Assembly (NCBI GenBank): GCA_948567375.1
Contig: OX419759.1
Coordinates: 45,857,493-45,921,492 of the forward strand
Length of the DNA stretch: 64,000 nucleotides
Direction: 5' to 3'
Source: Lunularia cruciata
Lineage: Eukaryota; Streptophyta; Marchantiopsida; Lunulariales; Lunulariaceae
The notes below the pieces were generated by a model. That model was not told the origin of the DNA and ran no database searches. It saw nothing but the letters and a program-made list of their open reading frames with translations. Position 1 is the first letter of the stretch, and the number at the start of each line of letters is the position of its first letter. Positions 8,438 through 20,619 of the stretch are shown piece by piece. The translations under genes were made by a program, and so were the position numbers.

Positions 8438-9190
8438 ATGTCTTCCACTCCTACTACAGTTATAGAGGATACTTGGGAGCCAAATCTTGGACCCAAGCTT
8501 ACTAGAGAGGAAAGATGGAGGGTTTGGAAGTTCTTGAGGAGCCACACAAGTTGTTTTGCCTTCAATATAAAGGATTTGGGTGCTCTAAAGGAACATGGTA
8601 TACAGATTGAGCTGACTAGCAATACACCAATTTTCCAATGTCCTTATTGATATAGTGAGATGGAGAGTACATTGATTTGAGGCCGGAGTAGTGACCTTTT
8701 TGAGGCTGGTTTGGTGGAGATTTCACATGGAAAGTATGCATCAACGACAATGATGCCAGCCAAGTAGGATATGCATGGCAACTACACAAATAGGTGGATG
8801 TGTGGAGATTACCGTCCTATCAATTGAGAGACCAGCGCTGATCGGTATGCCATGCCTACAGCGGAGGAGATTTTTGATGCAATTGGGCATGCAAAGGTCT
8901 TTAGTACTTTGGATCTTCAAGTGGGATATCATCAGTTGCCGATCAAGGAAGAAGATAAATCCAAGACAACATTTTTGGCTATTGATTCTCATGGTAAGGA
9001 TATGTTGTATCAGTGGAGGTTCTTACCATTTGGGTTAAAGAACGCTCATGCTATGTTCCAGAGGGTCATGGATAGGATCCTAGCTAGATTGGATTTTCTT
9101 GGTGCTATATTGATGGCATTTTGGTCTATAGCATTAATGTGGAGGAGCATGAGAGATAGTTATTGGAGGTGTTTGAGAGGTTGAGATCTC
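8438..9190 (+). pseudogene. Element B reverse transcriptase
   Basis: The frame at 8438-8650 covers the entry region (KLTREERWRVWKFLRSH...). The frame at 8852-9184 covers the fingers and palm, with MPTAEEIFDAIGHAKVFSTL, DLQVGYHQLPIKEED and YQWRFLPFGLKNA. Stops separate the two. The YxDD box has lost its second Asp (GAT-GGC). The enzyme would have copied element RNA; this copy is inactive. Confidence 0.9.
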
Positions 9191-9294
9191 ACGAACTCAA
9201 ATTACATCTTGGGAAGTGTAGGTTCTCCCATGAGCAGGTTGAGTATTTGGGTCACACTATCTACCCTGGAAGACTTGGTGTTTAGCAGACCAAG

Positions 9295-9905
9295 GTGGAG
9301 GCTATTGCATGTATTCCTCGGCCTACGGATGTGAGCAGAGTGCAAGCATTCCTTGGGTTGGCAAAATTCTATTGCCACTATGTTAGAGGATTTAGTGCCA
9401 TTGCCAAGGCCCTGAAAAAGCTGACCAAGCTTACACAAGAGTGGTGTTGGGGAGATGAGCAAGAGAGAGCTTTTGTAGAGCTCAAGGAGAGGTTGACATC
9501 TGCTCCTATTTTGAGGAGATTGATCAAAGGATGACCATTTTAGGTTCATATTGATTGGATTATGTTGGGGCTTGGAGCGGTGCTCACCCAACATGATGAT
9601 GAGGGGAAGGAGTTTGTGGTGACCTATACTAGTCGCTCCAACAATTCAGCGGAGCCAAAGTATAGTTCATATGAGGGAGAGTGCTTGGTAGTAGTTTGGG
9701 CAGTAGCACATTTCTGATGTTACCTATTTGGTAACCCTTTCACTCTCATCATTGATCATCAGCCACTGAAGTGGTTGATAGAGTCTGAAAAGCTTTCAGG
9801 GAAGCTTGCATGATGGGCTCTAATTTTATAAGAGTATGATTTCATGGTTGTTCATAGACCTGGAGTGGTGAACTGTGATGTAGATGGGTTGAGTAGAAAC
9901 CCATA
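9295..9905 (+). pseudogene. Element B RNase H region
   Basis: A connection region (VQAFLGLAKFYCHYVRGFS, about 9340-9400) is followed by RNase H with GLGAVL, EFVVTYTSRS and IIDHQPLKWL motifs at about 9570-9790 and a DGLSRNP end near 9880-9905. It is interrupted by stops near 9532, 9717 and 9810. Confidence 0.88.
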
Positions 9906-10199
9906 TCCCAGCCAATAGGATCAGATTGGAGCACGTTTGCATAGTGAGATAGATGAGGAGATGGTGCCAGGTTAGCATGCATCGGCCTTTTTGTGTATAT
10001 TTTTAGACGCTTTGGTGGTATCTCTCTCAGCGCATATAGGAGGAGTTATTGAGGTCATAGATCCAAAGAGTGAAGATATTGGTACAGTTCAATGAGACAT
10101 TCATGATGATGTCTTAGTGATGGACTATCTTTGCACTAGTATTGTGGGTGGCACAGTTGGGGCCGAGGAGAGAAACCGTGTTCTTTAGTGAGCCAAATG

Positions 10200-10960
10200 G
10201 TTCAGATTGGAGGACAAACACCTTTTGCATGTATGGGAGGATGGTAGAGTGCAAGTAATACCACTTCCATCTCAGAGACCATAGTTGGTCCGTCATGCTC
10301 ATGAGGAGCTAAGACATTTTGGAGTAAAGCGTACATATAGCTTACTCCAGAGTCATTATTGGTGGCACGGTATGCAGACCAAGGTCCAGCAGATTTTTGC
10401 CAGATGTGTGGTTTGTGACCAAGTTAGAGCATCATTCAATGCTCTTATGCCACTGTTACACCCATTACCTATCATGGGATTGGGTTACCATTGGAGTTTG
10501 GATTTTGCTTGACCTTTACCGCTGACTATAAAGACATCATCTGTATGTTTTAGTGATGGTGGAGCACTTCTCCGTGTGGATTGAGTTGGTGGTACTTCTT
10601 GACAAGTCTAGTGAAGGGACAACTTACTTGTTCTTGGATCAAGTTCTTAGTCATTTTGGTGCACCAGTTGAGGTTTTGACTGATTAGGGTATAGAGTTCT
10701 TGGGAGAGTTTCAAGTCTTGTGTGACAAGGCTTTGATTGATCATCATATTACACCTCAAGATAACCCTGAGGTAGATGGCTTAGCACAGAGAGTAGTTCA
10801 AACGGTGAAGAGAGGATTGCAAAAGTATAGTTTGCAGAGAGGCCACTTGGGAGATTTGGATCTCCAGTTACCTTGGTTGGCTATGGGCTATCGGTTCAGC
10901 CGGCAAGCCTCCTTAGCATCCTCTCTTTGTACTTTCTACTCTATGGACAAGATCTAGATT
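10200..10960 (+). pseudogene. Element B integrase
   Basis: The HHCC zinc finger is at about 10285-10430 (HAHEELRHFGVKR ... CVVCDQVRA). Catalytic-core fragments follow: WSLDF near 10495, LTD-x-GIEF near 10676-10700, and HHITPQDNPEVDGLAQRVVQ at about 10740-10800, holding the glutamate region. Frame changes and stops lie between them. Integrase would insert the DNA copy into the chromosome. Confidence 0.88.
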
Positions 10961-11220
10961 TACCTATAGCTATTCATTGAGATGCTATTGTAGTTTTGGA
11001 CTTAGATGACTCCAATGTATGGATGAGCGCATGTTCTTAACAGACAGAGATCTTTTGGAGAGTGATGCCGATGGCCTTTGAGAACTTGGCGATTGCTCAA
11101 CATAGAGATACTTTATGCTATGCTACCATTCAAGGAGGAGTTTATAGACCCTCAATCCGTCAATTTCATCCAATAGACTATGTATATCTATAGCAGACAG
11201 CACCGTCGACACTTGATGTT

Positions 11221-11545
11221 TTGACAGCCCGTACTACCTTGAGAGTGTGTGAGGTTTTGCCATCTGGAGTCCTTGTGTTAGAAGAAAGTGATGGTGTTGT
11301 TTGGAAGGATCATGTGCGCAATTGTTCGCCATGCCACCTCCCAAACATTGATGGTACTATGGACCCAAGCTTGGCACTTGTACGTGCAAGCTTGAGGTGT
11401 ATGTTATGTGGCTATTTTGGTGGAGCTACTACTATGTTAGTGTGTGATGGCTGTTCGAGAGGATGGCATATGGGATGTATGACTCCTCCTCTCACGATAG
11501 TTCCTCAAGGATAGTGGTTATGTCCTAGATGTACTTGACCTATAG
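11221..11545 (+). pseudogene. Element B pol C-terminus with PHD finger
   Basis: After the integrase tail (VLPSGVLVLEESDGVVWKD) the frame runs into a complete C4-H-C3 PHD finger at 11398-11532. The order is C-x2-C (CMLC), 11 residues, C-x2-C (CDGC), four residues, H-x2-C (HMGC), then C-x2-C (CPRC). One TAG (11512-11514) falls between the sixth and seventh metal ligands. PHD fingers commonly read histone H3 tails, so it may play the targeting role that a chromodomain plays in element C; that is inference. Position and frame make it part of pol rather than a captured neighbour. Confidence 0.85.
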
Positions 11546-11707
11546 CTAGTTCATTCTTTATATGATATAGATTGCAGACATGTGACTAACGATGGAGCTC
11601 CATAGCACCCAACCTCCTAATCTTTGCCCATCATAGGGTATACCATATATTGGGAGTAGATGGCTATCTGGAGTTAGAGGGACCTAACCGCCAATTAGGA
11701 GGGCAAT

Positions 11708-13106
11708 TGTGGCACTTTAGAGTTTATGTATGACTTATGTGTGAGTTGTGCTTCTATAGTGTTGATGTTGACAGTGATGTATGTTGTGTAGCGAGGTATA
11801 TACGCACAACAACTGTCATGCCATTTGTAGTGTCGCATCTAGATTGCTTGGACATTGGAGATGCAGTGATAGTAGTTAGAGTTATTTTAGCAGTTTCTCA
11901 AAGACGATTTTTTGACGGTCAGATTTTGTAATACTCTGAGGACAAGAGAAGAGAGAAAACACAGATTACACATTCAACATTCGGTGCCCCAAAGGAGCAC
12001 CCTCTCTTTATTATATAGACAAGGAGGATCTCCTCCAAGGAAGCTCCACCATAGGATTAGGCACACAGATAGGTGACATGTCATCAAGCTCCACACTTGG
12101 ATTACTTACTTGGATGGGTGACATGTCGGTCTAGGTCCTATCTGGTTGGTCAAACAAGCTTTGACCGGAGGGAATCTTTTAGGGAATCTTCTTGTAGGAG
12201 TCTCAAAATCACGTGAATAAGGTACCATTGGAAAGCTCTCAATGAGACAAACCAGGGGGGAGGGAAGGCCAGCCTTTTCTCCATTGGAGGGAGAATTTGC
12301 ACATTTTCAAGGCCTAATTCATTTGTTTAGGCCTCCAAAATTGTCTTCAAAGATTTCAGGCATATTTTGGTTCCTACTTTATTAGTAGAAGTCCCCTTTT
12401 GGTGATACCTCTTTCTGATCTGTTTAGTCCATCATGTGTAACATCCTTCCAGATATCACCAAACCAATTCTCACTTTTAAATCATATGTCTAGCTATTGG
12501 TTCTAAGGTTCTCAAGTCTATTTTGGTTTTTGCTCTATTAATAGAAGTACTCTTTTGGTGATACATCTATCTGATATATTTTGACATCATGTATAACATC
12601 ATTCTAGATGTTACCAAACTAAATTTCACATCTACATCATATGGATAGCTTGTGGTATTACAGATTTCATGTTTGAGATACTGACTTCACAATGGGGCCC
12701 ACCGTCACTTTGCACCGTTTGCACCATCAAGTGTGTCGTCAGCGGGACTGTTAGAGGGTTTCAGACCTAGCTCAAGTCTAGGGATATACTTTTGAAGTGC
12801 AGCTCTAGAGAGCTCACTTCTTTGATGTTGAGCCTTCAAGTTCTTGGCTATGGTGGACAGAGGACGCGAGCATCACTTGGATTCTCTTAGCTAGAGTGGG
12901 TGTGGCTTGATTGTAATCAGTGCCCAATTGTTGGTAGTTTATAGAGTGATAGATCAAGTACTGATATGAGTTGAGTGGATTCAAGAGTTGTAAACAATCT
13001 GATTATTGTGGCACTTTAGAGCCTATGTATGACTTATGTGTGAGTTGTGCTTCTATAGTGTATGATGTTGACAGCGATGTATGTTGTGTAGCAAGGTATA
13101 TACGCA
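11708..13106 (+). repeat. Putative 3' LTR of B, interrupted by a solo LTR, with a repeated start
   Basis: The start TGTGGCACTTTAGAG at 11708 follows a purine tract, and about 100 bp from there recur at 13007-13106 with few changes. Without the solo LTR the first unit would be about 560 bp. The second unit stops where C2 sequence starts. The simplest reading is an LTR followed by the start of a second LTR copy, but the exact edges are not certain. Confidence 0.55.
11927..12662 (-). repeat. Solo LTR of the A family
   Basis: 736 bp, closely matching the LTR at 7237-7975 in the same orientation. It has intact TGTAATAC...GTATTACA ends and is flanked by the 5-bp duplication GATTT (11922-11926 and 12663-12667). 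No internal sequence or primer-binding site is attached. Such solo LTRs arise when the two LTRs of one insertion recombine. Confidence 0.95.
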
Positions 13107-14871
13107 CAATACAATTCAACATGGGAAGACTTCAAGAATGGAATCATTATGTGATTCTAAGCATTGAATGTTGCACAAGTTGCACAAGATTGATTGGATG
13201 AATTGAGGCAAACCAATTTGGTGAGAAGTTACATTTCTCAATTCTCAAAACCCATGATGATGATTTTCACACACAAGAAGTTGAAACTTTGGATTAGTTT
13301 GTGAGAGGCTTGAAATTGTGCACCAAATTGGGAGTAACCATACATGAACCCAAACATCTAAACAAAGCCATGCAAATGGTTGAGCACTTTGACTCCTTGG
13401 TTACCATGAATTAGTCCCTATTTAGACCTCCATAAAACTTGCAAACATACACAACACAAGTGGATAGGGCTGGCATTGATGGAGATTAATGCCATCCAAT
13501 GAAGACCACTTTGCATGGAAAATCAAGAGCAATTGTGAAAAAATGGTGGTTGCTTTTTGGCAATTGTTTCATAATTTGATATTGCATTGTTGAAGGTCCA
13601 CTTTAGAATGGACAACCTCAACCAATTGTCCAAATGGAGTGCATGGAGCACAATGAACAAGGAAACAAAGAGTCTCAACTAGGAAATACCAAGTCACTTG
13701 GTTGGAAGCTTATTAGTTCCAATATGACTGAAGACTTGAACTATGCAAGTTTGATCCACTTGCAAGGTATGATATCCAATTAAGTTATATCATTTTGGTT
13801 GATTCTAGAAGTTTTTAGAATTACATATCCATGCAATTGGCAAAGGAATTATGTAATCTTATCAAGTTTATATTGGGTTGCAAATTGATGATGATAGATG
13901 GTAAAAGAGTTCTATATTCCATACTTCATATCCTATTGGGAGTTTTATGTATTCAAGATTGGGAGGAAGTATTCATTGTATTCAAGATTGAGAGAGAGTA
14001 TTCAAAGTGTATGAGATTCATAATAGCTACCTACATTACAACATCATTCTAAGCCTTCCTTGGCTTGAACATATAAGATTTAATTTGATTTGGCTTGACA
14101 AAAAATTCAAGTTCAACACCAAGGTAAGAATTACAAATTAGATTTATTGGCACCTTTAAGTAAAACACCTAAGAATAGTCAGTCCTAAGATAGGAAGTTT
14201 GTAATTATAACAACTATAGAGCAAGCTTTGGAGGAAGATATTCCTATTTTGTGGTGTAAATCAAACTTGTTGCATAATAGAATTTTGATGAGAATTAAAA
14301 GCCAATGGTTGATAAGATAGTTCAAGAGTTTGTAGACTTGTTTTTAGATGATCTTTCAAAGGGTACCTTTTAATTGAGGTATACCTTTCAAGATTAAGTT
14401 ATTGATAAATAATACTATATTGAGCAAACTAATGTATTGGCCTTCACCAAAGGAGTTAGAGGAACTTCAAACAACATTGTGCAATTGTTGGAGAAGGGTT
14501 TCATATGACATAATACATATCTTTTTGAACAATAATACTCTTTGTACCAAAGAAAGATAGAGTGCTTCAATTCTTTATTTACTATAGTGACCTTAATTAA
14601 AAAAACCATGAAGAATGCATAATTCTTTCCTCAAGTTCATGACTGGTTGGATTAATTAGTGGATCAAAATACTTCTCAAAGTTGGGTCTTCAAAGCGGTT
14701 ATTAGTAGATTGACAAGGAAATATGCAAAAATATGCATTTTGCACAAGATATGGACATTTTGAATAGAGCATTTTGCCTTTTGGGCTCATTAATACTTTT
14801 GTAGTTTTCATGGATCACATAGAGCAAGTGCTAGAAGTGTTATTGGATTGATAGTGTTCTTGGATGATATC
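13107..14871 (+). pseudogene. Element C2 gag, protease and first part of reverse transcriptase
   Basis: Nucleotide similarity to C 2650-4520 is clear throughout. The capsid part lies at about 13110-13480, a ruined zinc-knuckle region at about 13540-13600, protease near 13790-14100, and one copy of the 60-bp linker unit at about 14183-14245. Reverse transcriptase runs from about 14430 to the DD box at about 14853-14871 (FLDDIL). Stops and indels are frequent. Confidence 0.8.
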
Positions 14872-17800
14872 TTACTTACCTTTAAAAGGTGATTGTTGCT
14901 TATTATTCTAGAGTATGGACCTATATAATATTAATACTGTTATCTATGATCTTGTCTATCATTCTTGAATTGTATAAGAGGTAGTGTAGTCCATTGTCTC
15001 TGGAGCTGAATGGAGAAACTACTAATTATGTTGTTAATTTTGTTTCAATTGTATTATCAAGGAGCATTATAGACTCTTAATGCTTGACCAGTTTCAAGTT
15101 AACTTCTTGGTCCAAACTCATAAGCACTTTATTGGTATATGTTATGGTATAGCTATGGTCCATTTCATAAAATTATTATGATATTGGCAAATTATAAGGG
15201 GAAATAATTGAATGGTTTGTAAACTCAGTTAAGGGTTTCAAGAAAATGCAAAATGGGTGATGAATAAAAAAATATCTGAAAATATATGGCTTGCTACCAT
15301 TAACATTTTATGCATCACTTCTTATGTTCACTTTTAAATGCTTTACAAAGCAATTCTATTGGATCAATAAGAGTACTATTGAAACCCCATAATGTAAGAG
15401 ATACTTTTGAAACAAAAGTTGAGTTGAGTATTGACTTCACTCTCACTTTGAACAAGATATGTAGTTAGACTACAAAACTAGGTGTAGCCAAGCCTTAGTT
15501 GGGAAAATGAGTGAATCTGTTTTCTTGAATCCTTCAGATGGCTCTTTAATCCTATGTGATGGATGCTATACACATGATACTTTAAAACAAGAAAATGTTT
15601 GTATCAACACAAACACAAACTCCTTACCAACCAATATGTAAGAAGTGATGTGGGCAGTTGAGTTAGTTTGTCAATTGAAACCAAAATGGTTAATTTCTTC
15701 AAATATTTCTTTATTACATTACTTTATAAATTCACTTTTTCTTTCACTTCTCTATTTAAAAATGAATGTATTGTACTTGGGGTTTTTACTTGGTTCATTC
15801 CAAAATTCAATATTATAATCATAAAAAGATTTGTTATATGTCTATAACATGTTAAAAGGTATGTAAAGATGCTCATAAAATTTTATTAAGTTGAGTTCAT
15901 TTTGGTATATTCACTTGTTTCTTTATTGTTCAATCATAAACTTAGTTCCCAATTATTCAATCAAAATTTCTAGAAACAATTTCCCATGAACTACCATATG
16001 AATTCATTTCAGTCAATTCCAAACTTAGTTTATAAGTACCTTATTATTATTATTATGACTGTTAATGAACTAAATATATTCCCTTAAAAAACCATAAATT
16101 TCTGTATTGAAATCCATAAAATTGCACTTGCAAGGAATTAAAGAGGACATCTCCTCCCAAAGGATGAATGGTTGGTTATCCTACTTACCTTTAAAAGAAT
16201 ACTGTTGCCCTACAGTAGTGTCAGCACACATTGCACAAGTGCAGTCCCCACAATTAGGGTAAGCCCTAATAGTAATATATTGAGGCACAAGGCTTGATAC
16301 ATGGAGAAACTAGTAGCACTAGACAAAGGAAGCCAATGAGCAATGACTAGAATGATGATGAGCAATGACTAGAAAGTAAATTGATGCTCTTATTGAGGAG
16401 GACGGTTTAGGTTATTAGACCTTAGGGCCACTTTTAACTCCTAGGTTTTCCAATTCTTGTGGATGAAGAATGTGACACATTAAGATTCAGGGTAGACTTT
16501 GATTGAGATTGTTTCCATAAGGGAGCATTTGATCATGATCATTGAGGTTCCTAAGGATTGTCTTTTAGAATCTGTTATCTACAACAAGATGTGCTGATTG
16601 TAGTCCCTATTTTTTAGGTAAGCCCCCAATACTAATATATTAGGATGTACATTCATGTGGAAGAAAGGAAAAGAAAACTAAAGCTTTTTAAACCACGTCA
16701 TCTTTGTATGGGTGCATGATACATGAGGTTTACTCTAGAGTCTATTATTGGTGCTTATTATCGTAGGGTATGTATCTATAGTAACAATGTAAATACACCT
16801 TACATACTCCCTATGGGGATGATGCAAGTTCCTATGAGACTAGGAGCAAGGATGGGAACTAGACATATTGTATGCATAATGTCTTCACTTGTTCTTTCTA
16901 CATTGTGCATGATGTTGAGAGAAAAAATTGCAACTAGGAATTTGAGAGAGCAATAAGAATCCAATCTGGTTTTGAGATAGACCAAAAATCATTCATCAAT
17001 TTAGACACAAAGAACATGCATAGAAATTATGCCAAATTTTATATGGTTTGGGCAATGTTAGCCAATAGATGCAAAGGATTTTATTTACTCTTGAAATGTT
17101 GATCAAGAACTATAAAACAAGAATTACCAAAGTGAATTTTGACTATCAAATCAACATATATTTATACCCTTGTGCTTGGAGATCCTTATCTAGTTCTAGA
17201 ATGTAAGGTGCAAATTGATCTTATATTTGAATTCTAGATTGTTTACACATTACCTCACCTAGTTCATTGATACACATTACCTCACCTAGTTCCACAAGTG
17301 GGAGCCATGTGAGTAGTCTTCCCGTAGGTCCTATGGTCCTAGAGCCTTCTTGTAGGTCACATCTCTGCAAGTCTTGGAGCCATGCTTGCAAGTCACGCAA
17401 TGGAATCCAATTGTTCCCTTAAGACACATTTATGCTTAACTTCAAGTGAATATAACTTCTTTTCTAGAGCTTGATTTTCCATGATCTTGGTGCGCATGGA
17501 AAGCACTTAAGAAGACATTCCAATGAGCTGAGGTACACCTTGTTTTAATCTATATTCACAAAGATATAGATCTTGATGTGAATTGTCTTTCACTTTCATA
17601 ATAGAATCCTATGATTTGAAGATCAATCCAATACTTACACTTCTACATTCTCATAGAAGATCTGCCTTATACTAAATCTTCAACATGAATTCATCCCATG
17701 CAAACTCTTCTACATCACTTAGGATATTTGTTCCATAGAGTATTCTTGCAATTAATTAAACTCCACATTTAACATATGATGTAGGAGGCTTATCCTAGTT
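14872..17800. mobile_element. Unidentified AT-rich insertion in the C2 reverse transcriptase
   Basis: C2 homology to C stops just after the DD box and resumes near 17800, where C has no gap, so about 2.9 kb was inserted. It is AT-rich and carries no coding sequence I recognise. A 25-bp motif around CTTACCTTTAAAAG near its left edge (about 14873) recurs at about 16183. A 21-bp unit repeats near 17257-17290. It may be a non-autonomous or decayed element; I cannot define termini or a target duplication. Confidence 0.5.
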
Positions 17801-17922
17801 TTTATTTACATTAAGACAAAGACTGAACACAAGAACCATGTACAAGAAGTACTAAAAATACTATGCTAGTGGCAGTTCTAGTACAAGAAATCCAAGTGTA
17901 CCTTTTGGTAGAAGAAAGTTAC

Positions 17923-17963
17923 CTCCATATTGCTATACCTTCATAAGGTATAGCAATATGGAG
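17923..17963. repeat. Perfect 19-bp palindrome at the edge of the solo C-type LTR
   Basis: 17923-17941 and 17945-17963 are exact reverse complements around a 3-base centre. The right arm includes the first 15 bases of the solo LTR (17949). The left arm replaces the sequence expected from alignment of C2 with C. Confidence 0.93.
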
Positions 17964-18423
17964 TTTAGCGACAAAGTTAGCCAAGGCTAACAAAGTAAAA
18001 AATGGGCCAAATTAGCCTAGAATATTCTAGAAGTATCTAAGAAGCTACTTGGTACTCTCCCAAGTATTGAGTAACGTGCATACCAAGTGACAACTTCTAA
18101 GAGGAAGCTTCTTGTGAAGCTTCTCGGCTAGCTTAGCTTGCACCCTAAGTAGGTAGCTTCTAAAAGCTTCCAATTAGCTTAGCTTGCATGCCAAATAGGC
18201 GGCTTCTAGAAGGAAGCTTCTTGAGAAGCTTCATAGTTAACTTGGCCTGCACTCCAAGAAAGTGGCTCAAGAAAGCTTCTTGAGAAGCTTTTCAAGAGCA
18301 TTGTATACTCCTTGTAAATACCAAAGCCAAGGATCATGCTAAGCATTCAGAATTTCCCATACTCAAGTGTCCCAATGTGATCTTCCATTCTCTTATTTCT
18401 CTCCTCGGTCTTGATCTTTTACA
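17949..18423 (+). repeat. Solo LTR of the C family
   Basis: 475 bp, ending TTTTACA and flanked by TAAGG (17944-17948 and 18424-18428). It keeps the perfect heat-shock element at 18019-18033 and further GAA/TTC pairs, but its TATA region has changed (TTGTAAATA). It is longer than the C LTR by an extra stretch of AAGCTT-rich sequence. Confidence 0.93.
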
Positions 18424-20619
18424 TAAGGTCTCAATTGAAGGGATCAAGATGGAAGAGGAGAAAATCAAGGCCATTACTAATTGGCCTACTCCTAAGGATG
18501 TAACGGAAGTTTGGGCATTTAATAAATTGGAAATTTTTTACCATAAGTTTATTGATTATTTTGCTCATGTAGCTACATCATTGATTGATCTCTTTGGAAG
18601 ATATCAAGCTTAGAGTGGACCACCAAGCAAGAAGAAACATTCAAAAATTAAAGGATATGGTGTCTTCATGACCCAACCTCCAACAATAGGATCCTCAATT
18701 ACCTTGTGTGGTTGATTTTAATGCTTCTAACTTTTCAACTTTGTAACTAGAGGCATGTTGCAATAGAAAGTTCTAGATGGATTTCATCTCATCACCTTTG
18801 TATCTCGATTATTAAATGCAATTGAAAAGGATTGTTCTGCTCAAGATTGAGAACAAATTGCAATAGTAAATGCAACAAGTTTGGTAATATTACCTTTGAG
18901 GAACACAAGTGATATTGCAAATTGATCACAAACCTTTATTAAAGACCTTACACTTGGCATACATGAAGAGTTGGCAACACTAGTGGGAGGAACAACTCCA
19001 ATTCTTTGATATAAAATTTGATTATAAACTCAAAAAATTCCATGTCATTCTTGATACCTTGTCCAATCAACTTGATTGAGATTCTTCATGAATACCTCCT
19101 AACAATAACAATCACTATAGTGTCAAAAAAAACTCAAAGGTACATGTAGAGTTCAATATTTATCTACAACAGACCTCTTTCTTTCATATTTTGCAAAGTC
19201 ACTTTGCAACACAAGACAAGGAGTTCAACAACTTTTCATTCAAGGATGATATTTTTTTTTGAATCAAATTTATGATCCACCTATGAGAGATCTTGAACTT
19301 ATGCAACTTTAAGAAGCATATGACTTACTAATTGCTAGTCACATGGGGGTGGACAAGACCTTGAGTACACTCTAATGTCAATGGTGATGGGCCAAACATG
19401 ATATGAGAAGTTAGAAAATTTGTCCAATCTTGTGAGAGTTGCAAATGCAACAAGACCAATACCCAAAAACCAAGTGGACTACTCCAACTTCTCCCAATTC
19501 CATCTACTTGATGAGAAAATGTGAGCTTAGATCTCATCACATCTTTACCAAAGACATACCAAGGCCGTACAACAATTGTGGTCTTTTTTGATAAGTTCAA
19601 CTAGCAAATTCACATGGCATCTTTGTAGATACCATAGATGATTTGATGTTGGCCCAAATCTAATTTGATATAGTCTTCAAACACCATGGGACACCAATGG
19701 TTCTCATCTTTAATTGTAATCCTTGCTTCATTGGCAAATTTTGGCAAGCACTTGTCAAGCTCCTTGATACTAAGCTTACCTTGTCTATAGTCTATCATCC
19801 TTAAATTGAAGGGCAAACCAAACAAGCAAATCACATCTTGGAAGGTATGTTTTGTACCTTTTTCAATGTTCATCACACCAATTGGGATACTTTTCTTATG
19901 GTTTTTGAGTTTACATATTGTAATCCTATGTAGGCAAGTACTAGATTCTCTACTTTCTTCCTTAATTATGGGTAAGATCTACTTGTTCTAGATTCTCTTC
20001 TTACTATACTGCCATCTCATGTTCCTCATAATTCCACCTTTTTGTCTGTACTATCTAAGTCCTTACACCAAGCCAAGTCTCATCTCATTGTTACTCAAAA
20101 TAGACAAATCTTTTTTTATTGATTGTCATCATCATGATCTCACCTTTTAAATAAGTGATAAGGTTATGCTCTCCTCTAGTAACCTTCTCTCCCTCTTGAC
20201 CCCCAAGTTTGTAGACTTGCTCTTAATTGGACAGGTTTATTTGATATTCTCTAGATCATTTCTCATATTGCACACAAACTTCCTCTTCTTTGTCACATGA
20301 AGATCTATTGTATCTTCCATATCTCAAAGTTAAAACACTCTATTTCTAACCCAACTTCTTTCTCTACTTGTATCCAAACTCATCCTCCTCTAATATTTGT
20401 TGCTGATCATGAAGAATAAGAAGTTTATTGTATCTTTGCACGTTGTGACATCCAACATGGCCGCCAATGATATTTTGAATATAAGATCTTTTGAAAAGAT
20501 ATACTCTTCATGATGCCACATGAGAGCCTTGTTCTCATCTCCAAAATGCACAAGCAACTATCCAAGAGTTCAAAGAGTGCATGGCAATGAAGACATCACC
20601 AACTAGCAATTAAGGAATA
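18424..20619 (+). pseudogene. Element C2 RNase H, integrase and chromodomain remnants
   Basis: The connection region continues pol (GIKMEEEKIKAITNW near 18440-18485). RNase H remnants lie at about 18600-19070. The integrase zinc finger (SHMGVDKTLSTL) lies near 19337-19375 and catalytic-core remnants run to about 19950. The integrase tail and chromodomain lie at about 20080-20600. Many stops are present. Element C lacks the part corresponding to about 19186-20064. Confidence 0.8.

Larger units (their letters stand above)
7976..13106 (+). mobile_element. Element B: Ty3/gypsy retrotransposon with a C-terminal PHD finger
   Basis: A plus-strand element cut on its left by the LTR of A and ending near 13106 where C2 begins. 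Recognisable parts in order are a degraded N-terminal pol region, reverse transcriptase, RNase H, integrase with HHCC zinc finger, and a PHD finger. A purine-rich tract (AGGAGGGCAA) then precedes a putative 3' LTR start TGTGGCAC at 11708. Many stops and shifts make it dead, and the second catalytic Asp of reverse transcriptase is changed to Gly (YIDGILVYS at about 9100-9130). The A-family solo LTR at 11927-12662 is inserted in its 3' end. No gag is visible. Confidence 0.82.

Noticed and set aside
7237-12662. The two A-type LTRs read as the pair flanking one element (7976-11926)
   Set aside because: The right one has its own target duplication (GATTT on both sides), and the left one has a minus-strand primer-binding site pointing away from the interval. 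The DNA between codes on the plus strand for a different family (B).
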